Shown: positions 6,168 through 13,956, numbered from the stretch's first letter. The stretch is 16,568 nt of DNA from Verrucomicrobia bacterium UBA3750 (GCA_002371755.1 DFGM01000071.1:3063-19630), one strand, 5' to 3'. The notes: generated by a model from the letters alone, not told the origin. Translations and numbers: made by a program.

Positions 6168-7672
6168 CACTCCATTATCATGAGCGTGAAGATCGAAGTG
6201 CCGATTGCGCAAAGACCGCGTATTTCATCGGTACCGATGCGGAAAAGAATGTTATGGCTGCCGTTTTCATGCCACATGGCCATTGCTACGGCGCCAGTAT
6301 CGCTCGCAGGAAGCGTGGCAAGAAGCGGCTTTATCTTGTCTGCGTTCTTGGCGTTGAGGGCGGCAACCTCGGGCGCGAGCGACTTGAGCATGCCATAGAG
6401 GGAGTAGACGGTTGCCGAATAGAGCTTTTTGCCCTTCACGTCAGGCATCGCCTTGGCGAACCTTGCGCCGGGGGCAATTGAAGCACTCTTGCCCTTGAGC
6501 GAGAAGGCGGAATAGAATGCCGGCGAATCCTTCTTCAAGACGCTACCTTTTTTATCCAGTGCCTTGGTGAGGTCTTCCATGACCTTGTCGGAATCGAATG
6601 CCGCTGCGGCTTCCGCGCCTTCCCCCTTGAAGTACTCCATCATCGCGGCTACATCGAGCGTGAAGAGTGCTTTTTCGCCGTCAAGGACGGTTTCGAGCCA
6701 GTCGAGCTTGAGGCCGTGCTTCTTCATGACATCCATTACATTCTTTATGGCGTCGGCACGGTTCATGCCATACGAACCGGCATTCTGAGCCACGGCGCAA
6801 GCGCAGTGAGCCCCGGCGGGAGCGAACGCGAAAGGCTCCGCCGCGAGAGGAATATTGCCGCATTCCGCAAGTACGCTCCCGGGAACTTCCACCACCTTGC
6901 AGCCGATGTCAATGCCAATCTCGCCCACCTTGAGCGTGTATTCGATATTCTTTATCATCGCAAAGAGCTTGCCTAAATCGGCAAAGTCTTCTTTGCTTTC
7001 CTTGTGGGCGGTTTCGTCGAGCAACGACTTGCCGAGTTTTATGAAAGACTCGCACGCCCTTACGGAAAGGACCTTGCCGTCGAGCGGCTTTTCGGCTTCG
7101 GCTATATCCGAAAGCGCGAGCTTGGCGTATTCCTTTTTCTTGGAAAGCGTGGCCCACTTGCCGTCCTCGGAGAATACGGTGAAGGCGTTGCCGGCGACAT
7201 CGTCCTTAGTCTCGTTGCTGGAGGCGGCCTCGTCGTCATCATCGTCGTCACACTCGCCAAAGAGGTCGCACTGGGCGAATATGAAGCCGTCCTTCTCTTT
7301 GGATCCGGGGTTGGCGGACATGAATGCGGCTTTGTCGCGTGAAACGGGGTATACGATGGCGAATGCAATATGGTCGTCAGCATCATCGCTATTCTCTGCG
7401 AACGCTTTGACAAGCTTTTCCGTATCGCCATAGACGACGATTGCCATGCTCGTACCATCGCGGGAGGGGCCGAAATAGCCGTAGACTGGATTGGCGGTGA
7501 TATTCATGCTTGCCATTTGGCCGAGCATGGGATAGCCGGAAAACTCGCCTAGCTTCGCGGCGGCCTGGACAATGGTGTTCACGTCGGCTACCTGGATCAC
7601 GGCGAGCTTCTCCACTGCCGCGGAGGCGGCGAGGGAAAGGACTGCTGCTGCGAGGGTCAGTAGTTTTTTCAT
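6167..7672 (-). CDS. Exported protein of unknown function, 501 aa
   Basis: I do not recognise the family. The N-terminus is a clear signal peptide (MKKLLTLAAA, cleavage likely after ASA at 16-18 or one residue on). The mature protein has no further membrane segment. An aspartate run, CDDDDDDE (141-148), sits in an acidic loop followed by a Ser/Asn/Thr/Asp stretch. Cysteines are few, at about 135, 141, 208, 258, 271 and the CAC near 290. The two halves both contain alternating strand-like and helical segments with phrases such as GTSMAIVVYGD and GAVAMAMWHENG. This faintly suggests a duplicated fold, which I cannot confirm. AAAGGAG lies upstream at good spacing and the start is 4 nt after the aminotransferase stop. 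It overlaps ispE by one base. It is cell-envelope located by inference. Confidence 0.8.
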   Translation of the reverse strand: MKKLLTLAAAVLSLAASAAVEKLAVIQVADVNTIVQAAAKLGEFSGYPMLGQMASMNITANPVYGYFGPSRDGTSMAIVVYGDTEKLVKAFAENSDDADDHIAFAIVYPVSRDKAAFMSANPGSKEKDGFIFAQCDLFGECDDDDDDEAASSNETKDDVAGNAFTVFSEDGKWATLSKKKEYAKLALSDIAEAEKPLDGKVLSVRACESFIKLGKSLLDETAHKESKEDFADLGKLFAMIKNIEYTLKVGEIGIDIGCKVVEVPGSVLAECGNIPLAAEPFAFAPAGAHCACAVAQNAGSYGMNRADAIKNVMDVMKKHGLKLDWLETVLDGEKALFTLDVAAMMEYFKGEGAEAAAAFDSDKVMEDLTKALDKKGSVLKKDSPAFYSAFSLKGKSASIAPGARFAKAMPDVKGKKLYSATVYSLYGMLKSLAPEVAALNAKNADKIKPLLATLPASDTGAVAMAMWHENGSHNILFRIGTDEIRGLCAIGTSIFTLMIME

Positions 7673-7676
7673 GGTA

Positions 7677-8957
7677 TTACTTTGCTCCTTTCAAATCTTT
7701 GACGGCATCCGCCACATTTTGGAAGAGCTGGGCGAGTTTCGCCTTCGGCACTGTGGCAAACGCGAGACGGATAAGCCCCGAAAGGCGTATCGTGCCGGTG
7801 GAATAGCCTTCCAACAGGCGCTTCCTGACAGCCTCGGCATCCACGCCACGGGGCTTTACGCACATGAAATAGCCGGAATTGAACGGCATCACCTCGAAGT
7901 GCTCGTCATATTCCGGGTGGGCGGCTAGGATGCGGCGGATTTCCTTGTAGCGCTCGTGGAGAACTTCGTACTTCTCCTTTTTCTGGTTGTCATGGTCAGG
8001 ATCGGAGAATGCGTTCAGTGCCATATGCTGGCCGATGGAGGTGATATTGGAGACTGCGCTTCTCACGTTGCCTGCCGCTTTTGCTTCCAGCGCTTTGAGC
8101 TGCTCGGGCGTCGCACCCTTGAATGCGAACGTGATGAAGCCCACGCGAAGCCCCCAGGCATACTCTTCCTTCGTGGTGCCGTCGAGCTTGACGGCGAGCA
8201 CGTTTTCGCTTAGCGTGGCGAATTCGGCAAAGAGCGATTCACCATGGATGCCTTCTTCATAGACAAGCCCGAAGTATGCGTCATCGAGAATGACGACGAT
8301 CTTTTTGCCTGCATCGGCAGCCTCTTTTACCGTGGCGACTATCTTGGCGGCATCTTCATTGGTGGCAGTATAGCCTGCCGGGTTGTTCGGAAAGTTGAGG
8401 ACGAGGATTTTCTTTTCGCCATCGGCCATGAGAGCCGCCTTCATGGCTTTGCAATCGAACTTCCCGTCGCGGAACGTATTGAACTGCACCGCTTTGCATC
8501 CCACCGCTTCCTGGAAAATAAGCTCGTAGTTATCCCAGAAAAGGTCGGGGGCGACGAGCGTATCTTCGGAATCGGCGAAAAGTTCGGCGGAAATTCTGAG
8601 CCCGTGCGTGAGGGCGTTGGTGACGACGGGGGTGGAAAATGCGACTCCGTTGAGAGACGGGTTCTTCTCGATCTGCATCTTCTTCCACTGTTCGCGGAGC
8701 TTCGGGAGACCGAAAGAGCCTATATAGAGGAAAGCAGACTTCGGGAGGTTGATTTCTTTCTGAAAGCAATCCATCACGAGTGCGGAGCCATCTTCTTCGA
8801 ACGCCATGCCGATTGTGGCGTTGATTTGGGAGCCGCGGGCCTCGGCACCCTGACCGAGGATGCCGCCGTAGGGGAAATACATGCGCTTGCCGGCCGCGGA
8901 AAGAAACCCGGCCGCGACTCCAAGCGTCTCGTTCAATTCAGATGCCAGTTTGTTCAT
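7677..8957 (-). CDS. PLP-dependent class I/II aminotransferase (aspartate/aromatic fold type I)
   Basis: The 426-aa product has fold-type I hallmarks. These are FPYGGILGQGAEARGSQINA near the N-terminus, the substrate/PLP Asn region NFPNNPAGYT (188-197), DDAYFGL (225-231) and the Schiff-base region KLDGTTKEEYAWGLR with K263 as candidate lysine. An arginine near the C-terminus (TGTIRLSGLIRLAFATV) probably binds the substrate carboxylate. The arrangement resembles TyrB-like and related amino-acid transaminases, but the substrate cannot be read. ATG 8957 has no Shine-Dalgarno site, and a near-consensus extended -10 lies only 11 nt upstream. It heads an operon with the exported 501-aa protein, ispE and tRNA-Gln. 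Confidence 0.88.
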   Translation of the reverse strand: MNKLASELNETLGVAAGFLSAAGKRMYFPYGGILGQGAEARGSQINATIGMAFEEDGSALVMDCFQKEINLPKSAFLYIGSFGLPKLREQWKKMQIEKNPSLNGVAFSTPVVTNALTHGLRISAELFADSEDTLVAPDLFWDNYELIFQEAVGCKAVQFNTFRDGKFDCKAMKAALMADGEKKILVLNFPNNPAGYTATNEDAAKIVATVKEAADAGKKIVVILDDAYFGLVYEEGIHGESLFAEFATLSENVLAVKLDGTTKEEYAWGLRVGFITFAFKGATPEQLKALEAKAAGNVRSAVSNITSIGQHMALNAFSDPDHDNQKKEKYEVLHERYKEIRRILAAHPEYDEHFEVMPFNSGYFMCVKPRGVDAEAVRKRLLEGYSTGTIRLSGLIRLAFATVPKAKLAQLFQNVADAVKDLKGAK

Positions 8958-8968
8958 AAGTGGCGAAT

Positions 8969-8977
8969 ATTATATCA
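8969..8977 (-). promoter_or_regulatory. Extended -10 promoter of the aminotransferase operon
   Basis: On the - strand TGATATAAT (8977-8969) is a consensus extended -10. The expected start near 8962 leaves a leader of about 5 nt before ATG 8957, with no ribosome site. No good -35 is visible at 17-bp spacing. Confidence 0.6.
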
Positions 8978-9020
8978 TATTTTGCGGGTGGCGGGTAGCG
9001 GGTTTCGGGATTGGCCTTGG

Positions 9021-9060
9021 CTGCGGCAACGCCCTGCGCAGCAGGCGTTGCCTCGATTGC
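9021..9060 (+). repeat. Hairpin repeat copy A (intergenic, trmJ end to aminotransferase promoter)
   Basis: GGCAACGCC (9025-9033) pairs with GGCGTTGCC (9044-9052), and TGC with GCA pairs inside across a single bulged C. It is flanked by CTGC before and TCGATTGC after. The same order occurs at 13829-13880. The hairpin lacks a T-run on either strand, so a classic terminator is unlikely. Confidence 0.6.
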
Positions 9061-9102
9061 GACTTCGCGCCCGCCTCTGGGGGAGGAGAAGTCTCCGCTC
9101 TA

Positions 9103-9136
9103 CCGGAAGTCGATGTTCCGGCGTGCGCGATGTTTC
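9103..9136 (-). repeat. Short repeats and hairpin just after the trmJ stop
   Basis: CCGGAA (9103-9108) pairs with TTCCGG (9116-9121) around a 7-nt loop. On the - strand CCGGAAACATCG and CCGGAACATCG occur one after the other in the first 40 nt past the trmJ stop. The hairpin could end the gatB operon, but no U-tract follows. The rest of 8958-9141 holds copy A and the aminotransferase promoter. Confidence 0.4.
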
Positions 9137-9141
9137 CGGCT

Positions 9142-9876
9142 CTAATTTCCAGCCGCCGACTTCTTCGCCCAGATGGCCTGGCGGGCGACGCCCAGAAGGA
9201 GCGCGGCATCGTCGCGCGTGAAAACACCGCGCGAGAATACGCGATGGAAGCCTTGCATGAAGTGTTCGGTCTGTTCAGGCTTCATAAAGCCGATTTCGAT
9301 AAGCATTTCGGCCCAGTTTTTCATGAGCTGCATCTTCTGCGCCTGTGGGGCGGGAGGGGCTTTTTCGTGCGGCGGCTTGTATTCGCCAGTCGCCGTGAAA
9401 AACTCGTAGCATGTCACAAGCACTGCTTGGGCGAGGTTGATGGAAGTGTAGCCTTCGCTTACAGGTATTCTTATGAGATGCGTGCACTGGGCGATTTCTT
9501 CATTGAGCAGCCCCTTGTCCTCGCGGCCGAAAACGAGAGCGACAGGGCCGGTTTCGGCGAGAGCAAGGATGTCCGGAGCGCAATCGCGCGGCGCCTTGAC
9601 GTGTTGGCGGTAGAGGCCTTCGCGCGCCGTAGTGCCTACCACGGCAACGCAATCGGCCACGGCTTCTTCGAATGTGGCGAATTCCTCGCGTGAAGAGAGA
9701 ATGTCGGTGGCATGTACTGCCAGACGCTCGCCTTCATCCCACGAGTTCTGGAGATTCGGAGCCGCCAGGCGAAGGTGGCGTATGCCCATGTTCGCCATTG
9801 CGCGGCATGCCGAGCCCACGTTTCCGGTGTAGAGCGTGCCCACCAGCACCACGCGGATATTGTCCAAAGCACTCAT
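9142..9876 (-). CDS. trmJ: TrmJ-like tRNA 2'-O-methyltransferase (SPOUT superfamily)
   Basis: TrmJ methylates the ribose of position 32 in tRNA anticodon loops, using AdoMet. The 244-aa length matches E. coli TrmJ (246 aa). Visible SPOUT motifs are motif 1, GTLYTGNVGSACRAMANMG (residues 13-31), then VALVFGREDKGLLNEE, and the trefoil-knot motif IPVSEGYTSINLAQAV. A Pro/Lys-rich linker near 170-185 leads to a helical C-terminal dimer or tRNA-binding region. The start at 9876 is 6 nt after the lipoprotein stop, with AAAGGGG overlapping that gene's end, so it is translationally linked in the gatB operon. TrmJ versus another TrmH-group enzyme is inferred from length and motifs. Confidence 0.87.
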   Translation of the reverse strand: MSALDNIRVVLVGTLYTGNVGSACRAMANMGIRHLRLAAPNLQNSWDEGERLAVHATDILSSREEFATFEEAVADCVAVVGTTAREGLYRQHVKAPRDCAPDILALAETGPVALVFGREDKGLLNEEIAQCTHLIRIPVSEGYTSINLAQAVLVTCYEFFTATGEYKPPHEKAPPAPQAQKMQLMKNWAEMLIEIGFMKPEQTEHFMQGFHRVFSRGVFTRDDAALLLGVARQAIWAKKSAAGN

Positions 9877-9882
9877 GAAAAC

Positions 9883-10320
9883 CTATTCCCCTTTCTTTGG
9901 CGCACTCGCGAGATTGCCTTCGAAAACGAGCAAATAGTCGCTTTTGTCATCGAGCTGCATGTAGATGCGGCAGGAAAAGCCGTTTGCGAGATAAATCCAT
10001 CTCTCGTCGTCCGTCATATACATCGTCCCGACGGGGAAGGTGTTTAGCGTCCGGTAGCCGGAAATGCGGTTGCCATCTGGGAGGGTAATCCTGACCATAA
10101 GGTCGGATTTGTATTCCACGAGCTTGCCGTTGCCTGGCGAGACGACCATGAAAACGTGGTCTTTGGAGCGTCTGCCATAGTCTACGCCGACCACATTGCC
10201 CTCTTCGTCGGCAAAGACGTCGCTTTGGCGAAGTTCGAAAGAGGCGCAACCCGCGGCGAGGGCGAGCGCTCCGATTAGAGACGCCTTGACGGCGGAAGAA
10301 AAGATGTTCGATTTCTTCAT
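9883..10320 (-). CDS. Small lipoprotein of unknown function, 145 aa
   Basis: The start at 10320 gives a lipoprotein signal MKKSNIFSS, a hydrophobic stretch and lipobox LAAGC with lipidation at C25. The residue after Cys is Ala, not Asp, consistent with outer-membrane sorting. The frame is open 18 codons upstream, but those run into the end of gatB and lack signal features. The mature part looks beta-rich (VVGVDYGRRSKDHVF, MVRITLPDGNRISGYRTLN), with one late Cys. I do not recognise a family. GAAAGGTG precedes the start, 19 nt after the gatB stop. Its place between gatB and trmJ tells nothing specific about its role. Confidence 0.75.
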   Translation of the reverse strand: MKKSNIFSSAVKASLIGALALAAGCASFELRQSDVFADEEGNVVGVDYGRRSKDHVFMVVSPGNGKLVEYKSDLMVRITLPDGNRISGYRTLNTFPVGTMYMTDDERWIYLANGFSCRIYMQLDDKSDYLLVFEGNLASAPKKGE

Positions 10321-10339
10321 GGACGGCACCTTTCGCACC

Positions 10340-11776
10340 TCAGAGCGCGGCGAGTTTCTTGGCGACAAGGCCACCTACGATTTTCGGGTCGGCCTTGCCT
10401 TTGGAAAGCTTCATGACCTGGCCCACGAAGAATCCGGCCGCAGCCTTCTTGCCGGCCTTGAAATCGGCCACACTCTTCGGGTTTGCGGCGATGGCCTGGT
10501 CTACAAACGCTTCCAGGGCCGAAGTGTCGCTCACGGCGCCAAGACCGCGTTCTTTCACGATAGCCTCGGGATCGCCGCCCTTGTCGAAGATCTCCGGCAG
10601 GAGTTCCTTCAGCGTGGGACCATTGATTGTGCCTGCGGCTGCGAGTTTGACGAGCGAGCTCAGGGCGGCGGGAGTCATGGCGCATTCGCCGATTGCCTTG
10701 CCTGTTGCGTTCATGAGAGCCATCACGTCGCCCATAAAGAGGTTGCAGAGCGCTTTTGCGGTCTTCTTGTCGAGTCCGGCGGCGGCGGCTTCGAAATAGT
10801 CGGCGTTCGCCTTGTGCTGGGAAAGAACCTCCGCATCGTATTCCGCTATGCCGTATACCTCCACCATGCGCTTTCTGCGCGCCTCCGGTTTTTCGGGCAG
10901 GAGCTTGCGCCAGCTCTCCACGGTCGCATCGTCCAGTTCAACCGGCACGAGGTCCGGTTCCGGGAAATATCTATAGTCGTGGGCGTTTTCTTTGCTGCGC
11001 ATGGAGGCGGTCTCCATGGCGTCGGGATCCCACCTGCGCGTCTCCTGCACGATTGGGATGGAGTGGGCCATGCATTCGCGCTGTCTGTGCGCCTCGTATT
11101 CCAGCGCGGCATGGATGCCCTTGAAGGAGTTCATGTTCTTGATCTCCACCTTGGTGCCGAGCTTTTCGCTGCCGACTGGACGGATGGAGATGTTGACGTC
11201 TGAGCGCATGTTGCCTTCTTCGAGGTTGCAATCGCTCACGCCGGCATAGACGAGCATTTCCTTGAGTGCGGTGAGATACGCTATCGCCTCGTCCGCGCTT
11301 GACATGTCCGGCTCGGAGACGATTTCCATGAGCGGCGTGCCGCCGCGGTTGAAGTCCACGCCAGAAGATGCGGCGTAGTGGTTGATTTTGGCCGCGTCTT
11401 CCTCGAGATGGATGTGGTTTATGCGGATGAACTTCTTTGTGCCGTCGGCGAGCGTGATCTCCACGCCGCCGCCTATGCACAGCGGGTTGCCGTTCTCGGA
11501 AATCTGGTAATCCTTGGCCATGTCCGGATAGAAATAGTTCTTTCTGTCGAACGTGGCGTGGCGGTTTATCTCGCAACCGAGCATCATGCCGCTCATGCAA
11601 GTGAGCTTGACCGCTTCCTTGTTCATCATCGGCAGAGCGCCCGGATAGCCCAGACACACCGGGCATACGTTTACATTGGGCTCGCAGCCCGTTTCAAGCC
11701 TGCATCCGCAAAACATTTTCGTCGCGGTCTTAAGCTGGACGTGAGTCTCCAGCCCTATCGTGTTTTCGAAGTCCAT
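10340..11776 (-). CDS. gatB: Asp/Glu-tRNA(Asn/Gln) amidotransferase subunit B
   Basis: GatB binds mischarged Glu-tRNA-Gln and Asp-tRNA-Asn and carries out the kinase and transamidation steps with GatA and GatC. The 478-aa length is normal. Visible motifs are ENTIGLETHVQLKT at the start, the cysteine site FCGC...CPVCLGYPGALP, RKNYFYPDMAKDYQIS, NRGGTPLMEIVSEPDM, LEEGNMRSDVNIS and EIKNMNSFK. The C-terminal YqeY-like domain spans roughly 330-478. ATG 11776 is set by family homology. The frame stays open another 736 codons antisense to alaS, which is an artefact. No gatA or gatC is in the window. A promoter with TAAAAT lies 10 nt before the start, leaving almost no leader. Confidence 0.96.
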   Translation of the reverse strand: MDFENTIGLETHVQLKTATKMFCGCRLETGCEPNVNVCPVCLGYPGALPMMNKEAVKLTCMSGMMLGCEINRHATFDRKNYFYPDMAKDYQISENGNPLCIGGGVEITLADGTKKFIRINHIHLEEDAAKINHYAASSGVDFNRGGTPLMEIVSEPDMSSADEAIAYLTALKEMLVYAGVSDCNLEEGNMRSDVNISIRPVGSEKLGTKVEIKNMNSFKGIHAALEYEAHRQRECMAHSIPIVQETRRWDPDAMETASMRSKENAHDYRYFPEPDLVPVELDDATVESWRKLLPEKPEARRKRMVEVYGIAEYDAEVLSQHKANADYFEAAAAGLDKKTAKALCNLFMGDVMALMNATGKAIGECAMTPAALSSLVKLAAAGTINGPTLKELLPEIFDKGGDPEAIVKERGLGAVSDTSALEAFVDQAIAANPKSVADFKAGKKAAAGFFVGQVMKLSKGKADPKIVGGLVAKKLAAL

Positions 11777-11786
11777 GGTGGAGAGT

Positions 11787-11815
11787 ATTTTACCAAAAAT
11801 CGCCGCGCAATGCAA
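11787..11815 (-). promoter_or_regulatory. gatB promoter with very short leader
   Basis: On the - strand TTGCAT (11815-11810), a 17-bp spacer and TGG-TAAAAT (hexamer 11792-11787) form a good extended -10 promoter. The predicted start near 11780 leaves about 4 nt before ATG 11776. The leader has no Shine-Dalgarno site. Confidence 0.65.
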
Positions 11816-11884
11816 CGGTGAGACCGAGCCCGGCGGCGCTCCCCGCAATTCCGCGGCACCCTTTGGCGCATGTGTGCGCTTTTG

Positions 11885-11915
11885 CTGACACAAGGGGGCG
11901 AAAATATGGTAAAAT
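11885..11915 (+). promoter_or_regulatory. alaS promoter
   Basis: CTGACA (11885-11890) with a long 19-bp spacer precedes TGG-TAAAAT (hexamer 11910-11915). The predicted start near 11922 gives a leader of about 32 nt containing AAAGGAAAG before ATG 11954. The promoter is divergent from that of gatB. The 177-bp region between the two genes shows nothing else I can name. Confidence 0.6.
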
Positions 11916-11953
11916 ATACTGCCACAGGCTGAACAAAGGAAAGAAAAGACGAA

Positions 11954-13783
11954 ATGAAGAATCTTACGGCGGATGAGCTCCGCGACATGTATCTGAAGTT
12001 TTTCGAGTCGAAGGGCCATAAGATCATCTCCGGCGCTTCTGTCATACCCGAAAACGACCCGACGGTGCTTTTCACCACGGCCGGCATGCACCCGCTCGTC
12101 CCTTATCTCATGGGCGAGATGCCGCACCCGGCAGGCACGCGCCTCACCGATGTCCAAAAGTGCGTTCGCACGGGCGATATCGACGAAGTGGGCGATAGTG
12201 CGCACCTCACGTTCTTCGAGATGCTTGGCAACTGGTCGCTGAACGACTATTTCAAGAAGGAAGCGATTTCGTGGAGCTTCGAGTTTCTCACCAAGCATCT
12301 CGGTTTTTCGCCCGACCAGCTTTCCGTGACGGTGTTTCGCGGCGAGGGCAAGGAGGGCGAGGAAGGGTATATCCCCGCCGATGAAGAGGCGGCCTCGTAT
12401 TGGCGCGAGCTCGGCATACCTGACGAGCGCATCTATCGCCTGCCGCGCGAAGACAACTGGTGGGGCCCTGCAGGCACCACCGGCCCGTGCGGACCCGATA
12501 CCGAGATGTTTATCGACACCGGCAAGCCGAAATGCGGCGAAAACTGCCGTCCAGGCTGCCATTGCGGCAAATATATCGAGATTTGGAACGACGTGTTCAT
12601 GCAGTATAACAAGAACGCCGAGGGGAAATACGAGCCGCTCGGACGGCATAACGTCGATACCGGCATGGGCGTGGAGCGCACCATATGCATGATGTCCGGC
12701 GCACCTACGGTGTACGATACCGAGATATTCGCGCCGATTATGGCCGCAATAGATGCCCTGCGTCCGGCGGAGTCTTCTCTTCAAGGCGAGGAACTTCTCC
12801 GTGCCCGCCGTATTGTCGCAGACCATATGCGCACGGCGACGTTCATCCTTTGCGATCCGAAGGGCGCAGTAAAGCCCGGCAACGTGGGTGCGAACTACGT
12901 TTTGCGCCGCCTGATCCGCCGCGCAGTCCGTTATGGACGCCAGCTTGGTATTGCGCCAGGCTTCACGCCGAAGCTCGCCGAAGTCGTCAGCAAGAAGTAT
13001 GCCCACGTCTACCCCGAACTCGCGGCCAATCTCGCCACATGCCAGGCGGATTTGGAAGCCGAGGAGAACCGTTTCAACCAGACGCTCGACAAGGGCGAGG
13101 CCATGTTCAACAAGGTTGCCGAGCAGCTCAAGGCGCATGGACAGACCCAAATCAGCGGCAAGACGGCGTTCAAGCTCTACGATACTTTCGGTTTCCCGTT
13201 CGAAATGACGCTCGAAATGGCGGAAAAGGCCGGTTTGAGCGTGGACAAGGAAGGATTCGAGGAGGCGAACCGCAAGCACCAGGAGCTGAGCCGCACTACG
13301 TCGGCAGGGGCTTTCAAGGCCGGCTTGCAGGATAACAGCGTGGTCGTCACGCGCATGCACACGGCGACGCACCTCCTCCATGCCGCTCTTCACAAGGTTC
13401 TTGGTCCCACCGCCAACCAGAAGGGTTCGAATATCACTGCGGAACGTTTGAGGTTCGACTTCACCTGGCCGGAGAAGATGACCGACGAGCAGATAAAAGC
13501 GGTGGAAGATCTCGTCAACGAGTGGATTGCGGCCGGCATCGACGTCACGAAGAAGACGACTACCGTGGAAGAGGCCAAGGCCGAAGGCGCCATGGCTCTC
13601 TTCGGCAGCAAATACGGCGAAGAGGTGACGCTTTACACGATTGGCGATGTCTCCAAGGAGATTTGCTGCGGTCCTCACGTGGCGAACACGAAGGAGCTGG
13701 GCAGCTTCAAGATACAGAAGGAGCAATCTTCCTCTGCCGGTGTGCGCCGTATCAAGGCCGTCATTGGCAATATGCAGGCCTGA
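11954..13783 (+). CDS. alaS: Alanine--tRNA ligase, short form
   Basis: AlaRS charges tRNA-Ala in the cytosol. The 609-aa product has the class II catalytic core: motif 1 region TADELRDMYLKFFESKGH, motif 2 VRTGDIDEVG...TFFEMLGNWS and motif 3 around GMGVERT (237-243). A Cys cluster sits at 194-204 (C-x3-C-x3-C-x-C). The editing domain has the metal residues H469, H473 (HTATHLLH), C571 and H575 (CCGPH). Compared with the usual ~875 aa, residues that should form the beta-barrel between helical and editing domains are nearly absent (450-468 spans that gap). The C-Ala domain after the editing site is also missing. No separate C-Ala ORF is near. I chose ATG 11954 for its leader with AAAGGA and the conserved N-terminus. 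Confidence 0.96.
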   Translation: MKNLTADELRDMYLKFFESKGHKIISGASVIPENDPTVLFTTAGMHPLVPYLMGEMPHPAGTRLTDVQKCVRTGDIDEVGDSAHLTFFEMLGNWSLNDYFKKEAISWSFEFLTKHLGFSPDQLSVTVFRGEGKEGEEGYIPADEEAASYWRELGIPDERIYRLPREDNWWGPAGTTGPCGPDTEMFIDTGKPKCGENCRPGCHCGKYIEIWNDVFMQYNKNAEGKYEPLGRHNVDTGMGVERTICMMSGAPTVYDTEIFAPIMAAIDALRPAESSLQGEELLRARRIVADHMRTATFILCDPKGAVKPGNVGANYVLRRLIRRAVRYGRQLGIAPGFTPKLAEVVSKKYAHVYPELAANLATCQADLEAEENRFNQTLDKGEAMFNKVAEQLKAHGQTQISGKTAFKLYDTFGFPFEMTLEMAEKAGLSVDKEGFEEANRKHQELSRTTSAGAFKAGLQDNSVVVTRMHTATHLLHAALHKVLGPTANQKGSNITAERLRFDFTWPEKMTDEQIKAVEDLVNEWIAAGIDVTKKTTTVEEAKAEGAMALFGSKYGEEVTLYTIGDVSKEICCGPHVANTKELGSFKIQKEQSSSAGVRRIKAVIGNMQA

Positions 13784-13828
13784 GTCGCGGCAACGAAATA
13801 TAGCGAGAACCTTCGCCGCCCTCCTCAA

Positions 13829-13880
13829 CTGCGGCAACACCCGGCTTTCTGACGGTGTTGACTCGACTGCCCTCGATTGC
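13829..13880 (+). repeat. Hairpin repeat copy B (downstream of alaS)
   Basis: CTGCGGCAACACCC begins at 13829. CAACACC (13835-13841) pairs with GGTGTTG (13854-13860) across a 12-nt loop, and CTCGATTGC follows at 13872-13880. Compared with copy A (9021-9060), a G-C pair has become A-T on both sides of the stem. The loop differs, and about 10 extra bases follow the stem. Confidence 0.6.
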
Positions 13881-13895
13881 AATCGATTGCAATCG
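13874..13895 (+). repeat. Perfect 22-bp palindrome made of two GATTGCAATC units
   Basis: Two copies of the self-complementary GATTGCAATC sit side by side, flanked by C and G, giving a perfect 22-bp palindrome. A third partial copy (GATGCAAT, 13898-13905) follows. It lies between alaS and tRNA-Leu, some 60 nt upstream of the tRNA promoter's -35. Confidence 0.75.
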
Positions 13896-13956
13896 CCGAT
13901 GCAATGGCGCGTGGGCGGGGTGCCCAGTGGCAGAACGACGACTCGCCATGTGCCAT

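Noticed and set aside
6168..6212. 15-codon extension of ispE
   Set aside because: It overlaps the upstream gene's coding end, and the TGATG overlap plus family homology place the start at 6167.
8244..9221. 325-codon + strand frame over the aminotransferase
   Set aside because: It is antisense to a well-supported gene, with no ribosome site or recognisable motif, and it crosses the aminotransferase promoter.
10196..11203. 335-codon + strand frame over gatB
   Set aside because: It is antisense to gatB and the lipoprotein, with His/Phe/Cys-rich composition and no homology pattern.
13835..13860. Hairpin as rho-independent terminator of alaS
   Set aside because: No T-run follows, the loop is 12 nt, and the same structure appears at another locus in a different relation to genes.
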